A DNA stretch of 64,000 nt from Rariglobus sp041662485 (GCA_041662485.1 JBAZSJ010000006.1:88671-152670), one strand, 5' to 3'. Shown: positions 9,088 to 18,217, counted from the first letter of the stretch. Program-made: numbers and translations. Notes: generated by a model not told the origin, from the letters alone.

Positions 9088-9536
9088 AACGCTTCCGCTT
9101 CCGCCTCGAATCGGTCCGCACCATCCGCGATCTCGCGGAGCGCCGCGCCCGCGAGCGCTTCGGCCTGGCCCAGCAAAAGGTCGCGGAAGCCGAGGAAGCC
9201 CTCCGCCTCGCCGCGTTTCGCCGCTCCGAACTGGCCGACGCCCTCGCCGGCGCGCGCACCGGCTGCTTCCGGCCGGGCGAACAAATCGGCGGCATGGCCG
9301 CCCTGCGGCTGGCCGAACAGGCCGAAACCCAGGCGCGCCGCCTTCTGCTCGAGGCCGGCGCCGCGCGCGACCGTTCCCGCGAGGAGTGGCTCGTCGCCCG
9401 CCGCCAGTTGAAAATCATCGAGCGCCTCGAAGAACGCGCCCGCCTCGTCCACCGCGAAGCCTCCGAAAAGGCCGAGCAAAACATCCTCGACGAACTCGCC
9501 TGCCTCGCCGCCGCCAGAACCGCCCCCCTCGCATGA
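9084..9536 (+). CDS. fliJ: Flagellar export chaperone FliJ
   Basis: 150 aa, almost entirely predicted antiparallel coiled coil. Starts MKRFRFRLESVRTIRDLAE, the usual FliJ opening (KFxFxLxxVLxxR). FliJ sits in the FliI hexamer and recycles export chaperones. It overlaps both fliI and the next gene by ATGA, so the three are probably translationally coupled. Confidence 0.9.
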   Translation: MKRFRFRLESVRTIRDLAERRARERFGLAQQKVAEAEEALRLAAFRRSELADALAGARTGCFRPGEQIGGMAALRLAEQAETQARRLLLEAGAARDRSREEWLVARRQLKIIERLEERARLVHREASEKAEQNILDELACLAAARTAPLA

Positions 9537-10141
9537 AAGCGCTGACCTCCCCCGCCGTAATCATCACCGCAACCGTCCTGCTTTCCGCCGGTCCGATGCT
9601 CGCCATGATCTGGAAGGAATCGTCCAAGATGGTGGACGAGGCCGCCGCCCGCCAGATCGCCCTCAACGAAGCCGCCCGCCCGGAAAAACCGTGGGACTTC
9701 TGGACGCCCGAAGTCGAGAGCCTCGCCCGCGAGCTGGGTGAGCAACGCGCCACCTTCTCCCGCCACGAGGCCGATCTCGCCGTCCGCGAAAAACGCCTCG
9801 CCGACGAGGCCCTCGAACTCGAAAAAATCCGCCGCCAGGTCGAGACGATGCGCACCGAGATAGCCACCCGGCTCGTCGAGGTGCAGACGCAGGAAGTGCG
9901 CAATCTCAAGACGCTCTCCGCCACCTACGGTCGTCTCAAACCCTCCGCCGCCGTCGCCATCTTTGGCGAGATGGACGACATCACCGTCGCAAAACTCCTC
10001 TCGTTGATGAAACCCGAGGTCACCTCCGCCATTCTCGAGGAACTGAGCAGCACGCCCGGCACCGACAACGCCAACCTCAAGCGCGCGGCCGAGATTTCCC
10101 GACGTCTGCGCCTCATGATGCCCGCCAAACCGGGCCCCTGA
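9533..10141 (+). CDS. MotE/MgtE-N-like flagellar protein (PomX/MotE-type stator chaperone)
   Basis: 202 aa. One N-terminal transmembrane segment (about residues 7-26, PAVIITATVLLSAGPMLAMI), a long periplasmic coiled coil (about 60-130), then a MgtE-N-like domain with LSATYGRLKPSAAVAIFGEM and LSLMKPEVTSAILEEL. Proteins with this layout next to fliJ are the MotE/flagellar MgtE-like family, thought to act in stator assembly. The MotE role is inference from architecture and position. ATG 9533 overlaps the fliJ stop. Confidence 0.75.
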   Translation: MKALTSPAVIITATVLLSAGPMLAMIWKESSKMVDEAAARQIALNEAARPEKPWDFWTPEVESLARELGEQRATFSRHEADLAVREKRLADEALELEKIRRQVETMRTEIATRLVEVQTQEVRNLKTLSATYGRLKPSAAVAIFGEMDDITVAKLLSLMKPEVTSAILEELSSTPGTDNANLKRAAEISRRLRLMMPAKPGP

Positions 10142-10213
10142 TCCCGTTCTCTTCCCCTTTCAAATCTCGCCCCAAGGACGGAGCGGGCAAAGCGCCATGA
10201 AGGCCCCTTCACC

Positions 10214-12049
10214 ATGCTTGATTCCTTCTCCGCCTTGCCCACCTCCCTCGCCGACCCCGTCGCCTCCGCCGTCCCCCTGACTTTGGACGGCGCCGACGCA
10301 TCCGTCCTGGCTCCCGCCCTGACGCCGGGCTCGCCCCAACCGGTCGCCTTCGCCGATCTGCTGGCCACCATCACCCCGGACGATCCCGAGCCCCCCGCTT
10401 CCAGCCCCGTTGATTGCGCCGCACCCGTCGAAAAGACGGGCGTGACCATGAACCCGGCGGACCAGCCGCTGTTGCATCGGATACCCACCCAGAATCCGCC
10501 CGTTCGGGCGCTTCCGCCCCGCGTTGTCCCGATGGAGAGTGGCACCGCCCCGATCATCCCCGCCTCCGATCCGTCCGTGGAATCACCGTCGGTCGATCCG
10601 ACTGAACGCGAATCCGAATCGCCCGCCCCGATCAACGCCGAGATCCCTGTCCTGACGACGCCTCCATCGCTTGCGCACTCGTTCGAAGTCCGTCCCCTCG
10701 TCGAGCCCCGACCAACTCCGCCTCCTTCCGACGAGGCATCCCCCGAAACACCCGAGCAGGCACACCCGACCCAGACACCCACGGCGGCAACCACCGCCCC
10801 CGCGCCGCTCTCTCCCACAAGCACGTCGCCCGCCAGAGCCCGGCCCCCCTGCGAACTTCCTCAACCACCCGTCCCTGCCTACCCCGTCCCCGGGGTTCCG
10901 CCGGATAACACTTCGGCATGCCTCGAGAAACGGCGGCCATCTCCCGCCGACAAAACCCCCGTCCCTCCCGCGTCCGTCGTCGATGCAAACCCCGTGATCC
11001 CGCGCCCCGCCTCCGCTCCTGCCGTCACGATCCCCCCCGTCGGCCCGACACCCGCCGGGCCGGTCGCCCTGGCGCAAGCTCCCATCGCTCCCACGCCCTT
11101 CGCTCAATCGTCCCCGCCGTCAACCGCCCCCGCCGGACAGGATGTATCCGCGATTCAGTTACCCACACGTCCTATGGAACCCGTCAGGCCGGAATCGGGC
11201 GTAAGCTTTAAACTCCCCGCGCCAGCCTCCTCCGGTCTCGTCGCGCCGGCAAATCCATCCGGTGAATCGGAGCCGCTTCCGGACGGCCAGACCTCCGCTT
11301 TCCATCAGACGGCACAAATTGCCGCCCCCTCCAATCGGGCCGTGGTCGGCGATAGCGTCGCGGGCTCTGCGAAAAATAAAAACATCAATCAAAGCAATGA
11401 CAGAAAAGGAGATGTATCATCGTATAATGCCGTTGGCATCAGTCGAGCTTACGAACCCGTGTCCATGAACCCGAGTTCCCCCATCATCTCCATTCAGGCT
11501 CCGGTCGCATCACCGCAGGCCGCGGAGACCCCGGCTCCCTCCGCCACGATGGCGGCCGCCGTGCGCCTCGTGGAACGCGTGACGGAAGCGGCCGAACGCC
11601 TCTCGTCACGGCCCGCCGATCGCATCGACCTTCGTATCGATCTTGATGACACCCGCCGCGTGGACGTGCGCATTTCCATGCGCGATGGCCGCGTGCATAC
11701 CGATTTTCGCAGCGACTCGGCCGAAGTTCGCACGGCCCTCGCCTCGGCTTGGGACGGCTTTGTGCGCGGACGCGATGGCGCCGAGCAACGCTGGGCGGCG
11801 CCCGTCTTTGCGTCCTCATCCCCGGGCCAGCTTCCTTCGCAACCGTCCTCCGCCCCCCAGGGAAACACGGCCGATGCCGGTCTTTCCGGCTCCGGACAGG
11901 AGCCGTCACGCCACGAAACCGCCGACCGCAAATTCGCGGCCGACTCGCCCGTGTTCCACTCCAAATCCGCCGGCTTCAACCCGTCGTCCGCCGCCGTTAC
12001 CCCCTCCAGACCGACCGATACCGCCCACCGCCTCAGTGTGATCGCCTGA
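10214..12049 (+). CDS. fliK: Flagellar hook-length control protein FliK
   Basis: 611 aa. Residues about 1-430 are Pro/Ala/Ser/Thr-rich and disordered, as expected of a FliK ruler. About residues 455-540 resemble the FliK C-terminal domain (RIDLRIDLDDTRRVDVRISM ... GRVHTDFRSDSAEVRTALA), which contacts FlhB to switch export specificity. It lies between the motE-like gene and flgD, the standard fliK position. The ruler part is longer than in enteric FliK (about 400 aa). Assignment rests on position, composition and the C-terminal pattern. Confidence 0.78.
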   Translation: MLDSFSALPTSLADPVASAVPLTLDGADASVLAPALTPGSPQPVAFADLLATITPDDPEPPASSPVDCAAPVEKTGVTMNPADQPLLHRIPTQNPPVRALPPRVVPMESGTAPIIPASDPSVESPSVDPTERESESPAPINAEIPVLTTPPSLAHSFEVRPLVEPRPTPPPSDEASPETPEQAHPTQTPTAATTAPAPLSPTSTSPARARPPCELPQPPVPAYPVPGVPPDNTSACLEKRRPSPADKTPVPPASVVDANPVIPRPASAPAVTIPPVGPTPAGPVALAQAPIAPTPFAQSSPPSTAPAGQDVSAIQLPTRPMEPVRPESGVSFKLPAPASSGLVAPANPSGESEPLPDGQTSAFHQTAQIAAPSNRAVVGDSVAGSAKNKNINQSNDRKGDVSSYNAVGISRAYEPVSMNPSSPIISIQAPVASPQAAETPAPSATMAAAVRLVERVTEAAERLSSRPADRIDLRIDLDDTRRVDVRISMRDGRVHTDFRSDSAEVRTALASAWDGFVRGRDGAEQRWAAPVFASSSPGQLPSQPSSAPQGNTADAGLSGSGQEPSRHETADRKFAADSPVFHSKSAGFNPSSAAVTPSRPTDTAHRLSVIA

Positions 12050-12058
12050 CCCCGCACC

Positions 12059-12493
12059 ATGACCATCGACTCCACCACCTCAACGACCGGCACGACCTAT
12101 ACCGCTGCCGGCGACCGCATCCCCAAGAAAACCCTCGGACAGGAGGATTTCCTTAAGCTGATCACCGTGCAGCTCGCCAAACAGGACCCCCTCAAGCCCA
12201 TGGACGACACCTCCTTCATGGCGCAGATGGCCCAGTTCTCCGCGCTTGAGCAGTCCTCGCAAATGGCGACCGACATGGCCGCGCTCCGCTCGGATTCCGC
12301 CCTCCAGTCCGCCGCCGGCATGATCGGCCGCGAAGTCACGCTCGGCACGGACGACGGCCCCGTCACCGGCATGGTCGACTACGTCGATACCAGCAGCGGC
12401 GAGGTCCAGATAAGCGTCGGCGGCGTCCTGTATCCACTCTCTCAGGTCACACGCGTGGCCGCCGCGCCCATCACCCCCCAATCGCAATCCTAA
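12059..12493 (+). CDS. flgD: Flagellar hook-cap scaffolding protein FlgD
   Basis: 144 aa, short form. The N-terminal FlgD domain is clear: LGQEDFLKLITVQLAKQDPL then KPMDDTSFMAQMAQFSALEQ. A small remaining domain (GREVTLGTDDGPVTGMV...) matches the Tudor-like part; the full FlgD_ig domain is missing, as in other ~140-aa FlgD proteins. It caps the growing hook while FlgE polymerises. flgE follows after 13 bases. Confidence 0.93.
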   Translation: MTIDSTTSTTGTTYTAAGDRIPKKTLGQEDFLKLITVQLAKQDPLKPMDDTSFMAQMAQFSALEQSSQMATDMAALRSDSALQSAAGMIGREVTLGTDDGPVTGMVDYVDTSSGEVQISVGGVLYPLSQVTRVAAAPITPQSQS

Positions 12494-12506
12494 CCATCGC
12501 CCCTCC

Positions 12507-13379
12507 ATGTCACTCATCGGCACACTCACCTCCGGCGTCAGCGCCATGCGCAGCTTCACCAAAGGCCTCGAGGTCATCGGCAACAACATCGCCAACGTAA
12601 ACACCACCGGCTACAAAGGCTCGACGACCAACTTTCAGGAAAGCCTGAGCAACACGCTCCAAGGCTCGGCGCCCTCCTCCGGCAACAACCCCAACCTCTC
12701 CTCGGTGCAGGTCGGCACCGGCGTGAAGATCGCCTCCATCAACGCCAACTTCACCCAGGGCGCGCTCAGCACCACCGGCGTGGACACCGACCTCGGCATC
12801 TCCGGCAACGGCTTTTTCCGCGTCAAAAATTCCGTGGACAACAGCGAATACGTCACCCGCGCCGGCGACTTCCGCATCGACGACCAGGGCTACCTCGTCA
12901 CGACCCAGGGCTACCGCGTGCAAGGTCTCACCGGCGGCTCCTCCGGCACCGCCCCGGGCACCCTCGGCAGCATCCAGCTCGGCACGCCTCCCGCGGGCAC
13001 CCAGCTCCAGTCCTACTCCTTCGACCGCCAGGGGAACATGGTCGAGTTCTACTCCGACGGCTCCTCCGCCACCACCAACAAGCTCCTCCTGCAAAATTTC
13101 CGCGACCCCAGCGCCCTCCAGCGCTCCGGCGGAAACCTCTTCATCGGCTTCGACGCCGCCGGCCCGATCAACGGCGGCGCCCTCCTCGCCACCGGCGAAA
13201 ACAATCCCGGCACCAACGGCCTCGGCAACATCGAGGCCGGCACCTTGGAACTCTCCAACGTGGATCTGACCGAACAGTTCGCCAACATGATCACCGTCCA
13301 GCGCAGCTTCCAGGCCGCCTCGCGCATCGTCACCGTCTCCGATTCGATCCTCGAAGAGGTCGTCAACTTGAAGCGCTGA
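12507..13379 (+). CDS. flgE: Flagellar hook protein FlgE (short form)
   Basis: 290 aa against about 400 in enterics. The N-terminus has MRSFTKGLEVIGNNIANVNT and TGYKGS, the D0/D1 signature; the centre DTDLGISGNGFFRVKNS is the FlgE/F/G hallmark; the C-terminus ends LTEQFANMITVQRSFQAASR. The variable outer hook domain is minimal. Placed directly after flgD, so hook rather than rod. The leader is catcgcccctcc with no ribosome-binding site. Confidence 0.9.
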   Translation: MSLIGTLTSGVSAMRSFTKGLEVIGNNIANVNTTGYKGSTTNFQESLSNTLQGSAPSSGNNPNLSSVQVGTGVKIASINANFTQGALSTTGVDTDLGISGNGFFRVKNSVDNSEYVTRAGDFRIDDQGYLVTTQGYRVQGLTGGSSGTAPGTLGSIQLGTPPAGTQLQSYSFDRQGNMVEFYSDGSSATTNKLLLQNFRDPSALQRSGGNLFIGFDAAGPINGGALLATGENNPGTNGLGNIEAGTLELSNVDLTEQFANMITVQRSFQAASRIVTVSDSILEEVVNLKR

Positions 13380-13392
13380 GCGCACCCCGGAC

Positions 13393-14010
13393 ATGGCCGA
13401 AAAAAAACCCGACCCCGCCGCGGCGCCCTCCGCCGAGAAGGCCGCCGCTCCTGTTGCCCCCGCCCCGGGCGGAGGCATCAAGGCCCTCATCCCCGCCCTT
13501 CTTGCCATCGTGCTCGCGCCCACGATCACCCTCGTCGTCGCCCAATACGTCCTGCTGCCCCAATTCCGGGCCAGCCTCGCCGCCGCAGCCGATCCCAAGA
13601 CGGCCGCCAAAACATCCAAGGAAGCCTCCCATGAAGCCACCAAGGAGGCGGGCAAGGAATCCGCCAAAGGCGCCAAACACGGCGGCAAGGCCGGAGAAAC
13701 CACCGCCGACGGGAAAAGCTACAAGTTCGAGGGCGTGGTCGTGAATCTCGCCGGCACCATGGGCACCCGCTACCTCAAGACCACCTTCCTTGTCTCCGGC
13801 GAGAAGCCCGATCTGGTCGCCCGTTTTGACGCGGCCCGCGCCCCGCTCGGCGACGTCACCATCGCCGTGCTCTCCTCCCTGACGCTGGCCGACCTCGAGG
13901 AATCCGGTTCGAAAAACATCATCCGCGAACGCCTGCTCGCGGCCTACAACCAGGCCCTCGGCGAACGCATGGTCGAGAACCTCTACTTCTCCGAGTTCGT
14001 GGTCCAATAA
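13393..14010 (+). CDS. fliL: Flagellar basal body-associated protein FliL
   Basis: 205 aa. Single transmembrane helix near residues 35-58 (IPALLAIVLAPTITLVVAQY), a Lys/Ala-rich linker (about 75-110), and a periplasmic FliL domain with VVNLAGTMGTRYLKTTFLV and the C-terminal FSEFVVQ. FliL surrounds stator units and supports motor torque. Position before fliM is standard. The KEASHEATKEAGKESAKG linker is unusually repetitive and charged. Confidence 0.9.
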   Translation: MAEKKPDPAAAPSAEKAAAPVAPAPGGGIKALIPALLAIVLAPTITLVVAQYVLLPQFRASLAAAADPKTAAKTSKEASHEATKEAGKESAKGAKHGGKAGETTADGKSYKFEGVVVNLAGTMGTRYLKTTFLVSGEKPDLVARFDAARAPLGDVTIAVLSSLTLADLEESGSKNIIRERLLAAYNQALGERMVENLYFSEFVVQ

Positions 14011-14015
14011 TCGCC

Positions 14016-15044
14016 ATGGCCGATCAACCCGAAGTCCCCACCGGCGGCATTCTCGATCAAAGCGAGATCGACCAGTTGATCGCGCAGGCCGTGTCCGAGA
14101 CCAAGCCTCCGCTGCTGCGCGCCGACGGGCGGCGCGGCGAGGACGCCGACAGCTCCCGGGTCGAGGCCTACGATTTCCGCAACCCCGCCTTCCTGACCGA
14201 GGTCGAGCTGCGCCGCCTGCGCATCCTCCACGAGGATTTCATCCGCTACCTCTCCGCCCGCCTCGGCATGTTTCTGCGCATGGAGTGCAACCTCAAGATG
14301 GCGCGCCTCCAGACGCAGACCTACGCCAAGTTCACCGAAGCCCTCGCCAGTCCCACCCACATCTGTCTCTTCAAGGCCGATCCGCTGGTCGGCGTCGGCG
14401 TGCTCGACATCAACCCCCGTCTCGCCCTCACCCTCGTCGACCGCCTGCTCGGCGGGCGCGGCCATTCCGTCAAGGCCGAGCGATACCTCACCGAAATCGA
14501 GGTGGCCCTGCTGGAGGACGTTCTGAAAATCATCATCGAGGAGTGGTGCGCCCAATGGCGCGACGACCACGAGCTGCATCCCCAGATCATCGGCCATGAA
14601 AACAACGGCCGTTTTCTCCAAACCTCTCCCGGCGACGCCGTGGTGCTGGCCCTCGCCATCGAGGTCAGCTTCGGCGACTGCTCCGAACAAATCCAGATCG
14701 GCCTGCCCTACTACACCATCGAACCGTTGGTGAAGGCGCTGCAGCTCCGCCGGCAAAAGGACACCGCCCCGGCCGCCCCGCCCGCCCGCACCGAATGGAA
14801 GGAGATCTACGAACACGTCCGCATTCCCGTCCGCGCCGAATGGGCCCTGACCGATCTCCCCCTGCGCGAAATCGCCGGCCTCCGCGCGGGCGACATCCTC
14901 GAGCTGCCCCTCGGCATCATCGACCAGACCCTCGTCTTGCTCAGCGGCACCCCGAAATTCATCGGCACCGTCGGCCTCGAAGGCGGCCATGCGGCGGTGA
15001 AACTCATCCGAAAACTCAACCCGGCCGACGAAAATCGGTCCTGA
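14016..15044 (+). CDS. fliM: Flagellar motor switch protein FliM
   Basis: 342 aa, full length. Starts with the CheY-P-binding motif GGILDQSEIDQLIAQ (residues 9-23), followed by the FliM middle domain (EDFIRYLSARLGMFLRMECN) and C-terminal SpoA domain (about 265-335). FliM is the C-ring component that receives the chemotaxis signal, consistent with cheB/cheR and a receptor elsewhere in the window. fliN follows after 6 bases. Confidence 0.96.
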   Translation: MADQPEVPTGGILDQSEIDQLIAQAVSETKPPLLRADGRRGEDADSSRVEAYDFRNPAFLTEVELRRLRILHEDFIRYLSARLGMFLRMECNLKMARLQTQTYAKFTEALASPTHICLFKADPLVGVGVLDINPRLALTLVDRLLGGRGHSVKAERYLTEIEVALLEDVLKIIIEEWCAQWRDDHELHPQIIGHENNGRFLQTSPGDAVVLALAIEVSFGDCSEQIQIGLPYYTIEPLVKALQLRRQKDTAPAAPPARTEWKEIYEHVRIPVRAEWALTDLPLREIAGLRAGDILELPLGIIDQTLVLLSGTPKFIGTVGLEGGHAAVKLIRKLNPADENRS

Positions 15045-15050
15045 TTCCCC

Positions 15051-15299
15051 ATGGATACCTCCACCCTCGATCTCGTCTTGGACGTCAAAGTCAAAGTCAC
15101 CGTGCAACTCGGCTCCTGCCTGCTGCCCATGCGCGAGGTGCTCGCGCTCACCGCCAGCTCCGTCATCCAGCTCCAGCACCGCGCCAGCGAACCGGTCGGC
15201 CTCTACGTGAACGACAAGCTCGTCGCCTACGGCGAAGTCGTCGTGGTCGATGAAAACTTCGGCATCAAGATCACCGAACTCGTAGGCAAATCCACGTGA
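15051..15299 (+). CDS. fliN: Flagellar motor switch protein FliN
   Basis: 82 aa, a minimal FliN made of a single SpoA domain: LDLVLDVKVKVTVQLGSCLL at the start, then REVLALTASSVIQL and NDKLVAYGEVVVVDENFGIK. It lacks the N-terminal extension of longer FliN proteins. Completes the C-ring and docks FliH. Its stop overlaps the fliO start by 4 bases. Confidence 0.95.
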   Translation: MDTSTLDLVLDVKVKVTVQLGSCLLPMREVLALTASSVIQLQHRASEPVGLYVNDKLVAYGEVVVVDENFGIKITELVGKST

Positions 15300-15754
15300 C
15301 CTCCCTTTCCCTCACACCTTCCAGCGTTATTCGCTGGCTGCTAGTAGTGGTAGTCGGCTGCGCCGTTTTGGAGACGGCGCAGCCGATGAAGGCAGCTTCG
15401 GCCGCCGACACGCCGCGCACCGGCGAAACTTTGCTCTATCCCGCCGGTTCCTCCTCTCCCTCCGCGGCCCCCGCCCGCTCCTCGTCGGGCCCCGGCGGAG
15501 CCACCTGGGCGTTCATGGCCGTGGCCGGTCTCGGAGCCGTCTCCTTCTGGGTGTGGCGCCGCCGCGGACGCGCCTCCTTTCTCCGCCAGGGCAGTATCAC
15601 GATCGAGGACACGCGCGCGCTGGGCAACCGCCAGTTCCTCGTGGTCGCCTCGTGCGACGGACGCCGTTTCCTGCTCGGCGTGGCCGCCGGCGGCATACAG
15701 CTGCTCTCCCCTCTCGACCCCAAGGAAGACCCCGATGATCCGAACCAAGATTAG
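15296..15754 (+). CDS. fliO: Flagellar biosynthesis protein FliO
   Basis: 152 aa. N-terminal hydrophobic signal-like segment (about 12-30), a low-complexity Ser/Ala/Pro spacer, a transmembrane helix (about 65-84, ATWAFMAVAGLGAVSFWVW) and a cytoplasmic FliO domain with RALGNRQFLVVASCDGRRFL and GVAAGGIQLL. FliO assists assembly of the FliP ring. Start GTG 15296 inside the fliN stop is preferred. The end overlaps fliP by 20 bases. Confidence 0.87.
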   Translation: MTSLSLTPSSVIRWLLVVVVGCAVLETAQPMKAASAADTPRTGETLLYPAGSSSPSAAPARSSSGPGGATWAFMAVAGLGAVSFWVWRRRGRASFLRQGSITIEDTRALGNRQFLVVASCDGRRFLLGVAAGGIQLLSPLDPKEDPDDPNQD

Positions 15755-16538
15755 CCGCCGTTTTCTTTTTCTCGCCGTCGCGCTGCTGATCGGGCTGCCG
15801 GCTGCGCTCCATGCGCAGGCGGCCGGCGCGGCCGATCCCGCCGCCGCCGCCCCGGCGGCCGCCACCCCGTGGCGGCTCGCGGTGGACCTCGAGGGCGGCG
15901 GACAGTCCGGCTCGGCCAGCGTGGGCATGCAGATCGTCGTCGTGATGACGTTGCTCAGCATCGCCCCGTCGCTGCTCCTGCTCATGACGTCCTTCACCCG
16001 CATCGTCATCGTGCTCGGCTTCGTCCGCACCGCGATCGGCGTGCCCAGCGCCCCGGCCAACCAGATCGTCACCGGCCTGGCGCTGTTCCTCACCCTCTTC
16101 ATCATGGGCCCGACCCTGGAGCGTTCCTACAAGGACGGAGTGCAACCCTACATGGAGGGCAAGCGCTCCACCGCCGACGCCCTCGAGGCCGCGGGCAAAC
16201 CTCTGCGCGAGTTCATGCTCAAGCAGACCCGCACCCGCGACCTGGAGTTTTTCCTCCAACTCGGTCATTTTCCCCCGACCAAGGTCGACGACGTGCCTCT
16301 TCGCGTGGTCGTGCCGGCCTACGTGATCAGCGAACTCCAGACCGCCTTCCAGATGGGGTTTCTCATCTTCCTCCCCTTTCTCGTCATCGACCTGCTGGTC
16401 TCGTCCACCCTGATGGCGCTCGGCATGATGATGATGCCGCCGGCCATCATCTCCCTGCCGTTCAAGCTGCTGCTGTTCGTGCTCGTGGACGGCTGGCATC
16501 TCGTCGTGCAAAGCCTCGTCAGCAGTTTCCACACATGA
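15735..16538 (+). CDS. fliP: Flagellar export gate protein FliP
   Basis: 267 aa. Cleavable signal at 1-27 (ends HAQA), then the conserved core: VVVMTLLSIAPSLLLLMTSF, RIVIVLGFVRTAIG, APANQIVTGLALFLTLFIMG, and YVISELQTAFQMGFLIFLPF. FliP pentamer with FliQ and FliR forms the export channel. It overlaps fliO by 20 bases and fliQ by 4. Confidence 0.97.
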   Translation: MIRTKISRRFLFLAVALLIGLPAALHAQAAGAADPAAAAPAAATPWRLAVDLEGGGQSGSASVGMQIVVVMTLLSIAPSLLLLMTSFTRIVIVLGFVRTAIGVPSAPANQIVTGLALFLTLFIMGPTLERSYKDGVQPYMEGKRSTADALEAAGKPLREFMLKQTRTRDLEFFLQLGHFPPTKVDDVPLRVVVPAYVISELQTAFQMGFLIFLPFLVIDLLVSSTLMALGMMMMPPAIISLPFKLLLFVLVDGWHLVVQSLVSSFHT

Positions 16539-16804
16539 ACGCCGAAGCCGCCATCGATATCTTCAAAAACCTGGTGATGTTCTCGCTCTACATCATGTCG
16601 CCGTTCCTGGGCGTGATCCTCGTGGTGGGCCTCGTCATGAGCCTGGCCCAGTCGGTGACCAGCATCCAGGAGCAGACGCTCACCTTCGTGCCCAAGCTCA
16701 TCGCGGTCTCGGCCACGTTGTTGCTGCTCGCGCCCTGGACGCTCCGATTGCTCGGCGAATTCGCGGTCCAAAGCATCTCCCGCATGAGCACGATGGGGCC
16801 GTAG
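16535..16804 (+). CDS. fliQ: Flagellar export gate protein FliQ
   Basis: 89 aa with two transmembrane helices (about 17-40 and 52-75). MSPFLGVILVVGLVMSLAQS and SIQEQTLTFVPKLIAV are family signatures. Forms the FliPQR gate. ATG 16535 overlaps the fliP stop (ATGA). Confidence 0.97.
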   Translation: MNAEAAIDIFKNLVMFSLYIMSPFLGVILVVGLVMSLAQSVTSIQEQTLTFVPKLIAVSATLLLLAPWTLRLLGEFAVQSISRMSTMGP

Positions 16805-16848
16805 GACGCCAAACCCAAAAAGGCGGTCCTCTTCATCCGCTCCGCGCC

Positions 16849-17613
16849 ATGCCCTGGGAATCCCTCTTGATCACGATGATGGGGTCGCTGCGGGCGCTCG
16901 GCGTCGTGCTGGCGCTGCCGTCGCTGGGCGGACGGCCCCTGCCGCCGATGCTGCGGGCCGCGCTCTCGTTTTTTTTGGGCGGCCTGCTCGCCTCGGTCGC
17001 TCCGGGAGCCGGTCCGTCGATAGACCCCGCGGCCACGGGCGCGCTCGTGGTCGCCGCGTTTCACGAGGTGTTGCTCGGACTGGCGATGGGCCTGGTGATT
17101 CGCACGGCGTTGTCCACCGCCGAGCTCGCCGGACGCCTGATCGCGGGCGAAGTCGGTCTGACGGCCGCGCCCGGGTTCGATGTGCCGGTTCCCTCGCAGG
17201 AGCCGCTTCCCTCCTTCATCGGCATGTTTGGAGGACTGATGTTCTTCCTGTTGCACGCGCACGAAGGCGTGCTGGCGGCCTTCGCCCGCAGTTTCGCGCT
17301 GGCTCCGGCGGGAGCGGGCGGCCTCAACCCGCTGGCCGCCGAAACGCTGGTGCGCGCGGTGGCGGAACTGCTTGAACTGGCCCTGCGCATGGCGGCGCCC
17401 TTCATCGCGCTCAATTTTGTGATCACGCTGGGCTTCTCCATCCTGGGCCGGGCGGTGCCCAAGATGAACGTTTTCATCCTCAGCTATTCGTTGCGCTCGC
17501 TGTTCGGCTTGCTGCTGCTGGCCGGCGGGGGAACGCTTTTTGCCCGGTATCTTTCTGACATGTTCGATGTCCTGCCCTGGACGATCCTGGAACTCGTCGC
17601 CCGCCGCGGCTAG
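16849..17613 (+). CDS. fliR: Flagellar export gate protein FliR
   Basis: 254 aa, six predicted membrane segments. Typical FliR features are ALGVVLALPSLGGRPLP near the N-terminus, the central EVLLGLAMGLVIRTALSTAE and the C-terminal GRAVPKMNVFILSYSLR. Last gene of the flgB-fliR operon; a palindrome follows. The 44-base gap from fliQ is the largest among the export-gate genes. Confidence 0.96.
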   Translation: MPWESLLITMMGSLRALGVVLALPSLGGRPLPPMLRAALSFFLGGLLASVAPGAGPSIDPAATGALVVAAFHEVLLGLAMGLVIRTALSTAELAGRLIAGEVGLTAAPGFDVPVPSQEPLPSFIGMFGGLMFFLLHAHEGVLAAFARSFALAPAGAGGLNPLAAETLVRAVAELLELALRMAAPFIALNFVITLGFSILGRAVPKMNVFILSYSLRSLFGLLLLAGGGTLFARYLSDMFDVLPWTILELVARRG

Positions 17614-17647
17614 AGAACTTCAATCCTATCCGTTTCATCCCGTGGAG

Positions 17648-17667
17648 GACGGACCTCCAGGTCCGTC
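17648..17667. repeat. Palindrome of the CGGACCTxxAGGTCCG family after fliR
   Basis: GACGGACCTCCAGGTCCGTC is a perfect 20-base palindrome between convergent fliR and the receiver gene. The same core occurs in the elements at 35247-35374 and 47003-47100. It may act as a terminator stem or be a REP remnant. Confidence 0.7.
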
Positions 17668-17731
17668 GATTGAGCGCGGTCTTCCCGGCGGACCATCGCG
17701 GCAACGCAAGGCGTGGTTCCGTGCGACCCGA

Positions 17732-18217
17732 TCAGTCCTCGGCCCTCAACATGCGTTCGATCGTTCCGAACAGGGCGCCGACCTTGTAGGGTTTGGCCAG
17801 GAATTCGACCCGTCCAAGCCGGCCCATGGTCTCCGGCAACGGCGTCCGATTGTAACCGGAGACAATGACGACAGGCACGTCCAATCCCTCCTGTCTCAAG
17901 GTGAGGGCGAGCTCCATGCCGGTCATTCCTGGCATGCTTTGATCGGTGAGGATGAGCGAAACCGCCGAAGGATCGGCCCGGAAGGCGGCCAGGCAGTCCC
18001 CGGCATTGGAATGGATGACCGTCCGGTAGCCCGCCTGGCGCAACGCCACTCCGTTGAACATGGCGATGCCGGGATCGTCGTCGACGATGGCTATCAACCG
18101 ATCGGCAACGCCGGGGCCGTTCTCCGGTTCCGGGAGTCGTTGCAACCGGGGCGCCTGGGGCACGCCGGAGCCATCGGGAACAGGCATTGAACCTTCGTAG
18201 GCAGTCATCGAATGCAT
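17732..18217 (-). CDS. Stand-alone receiver-domain response regulator
   Basis: 161 aa; residues about 40-160 are one receiver domain: LIAIVDDDPGIAMF (acidic pair), phosphoacceptor in LILTDQSMPGMTGMELA, S in VVIVSG and K in EFLAKPY. No output domain. It could act like CheY or in a phosphorelay; the partner is unknown. Divergent from flhB. The N-terminal 38 residues have no family match and the start may be internal. A sigma-28-like site lies about 110 bases upstream. Confidence 0.85.
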   Translation of the reverse strand: MHSMTAYEGSMPVPDGSGVPQAPRLQRLPEPENGPGVADRLIAIVDDDPGIAMFNGVALRQAGYRTVIHSNAGDCLAAFRADPSAVSLILTDQSMPGMTGMELALTLRQEGLDVPVVIVSGYNRTPLPETMGRLGRVEFLAKPYKVGALFGTIERMLRAED

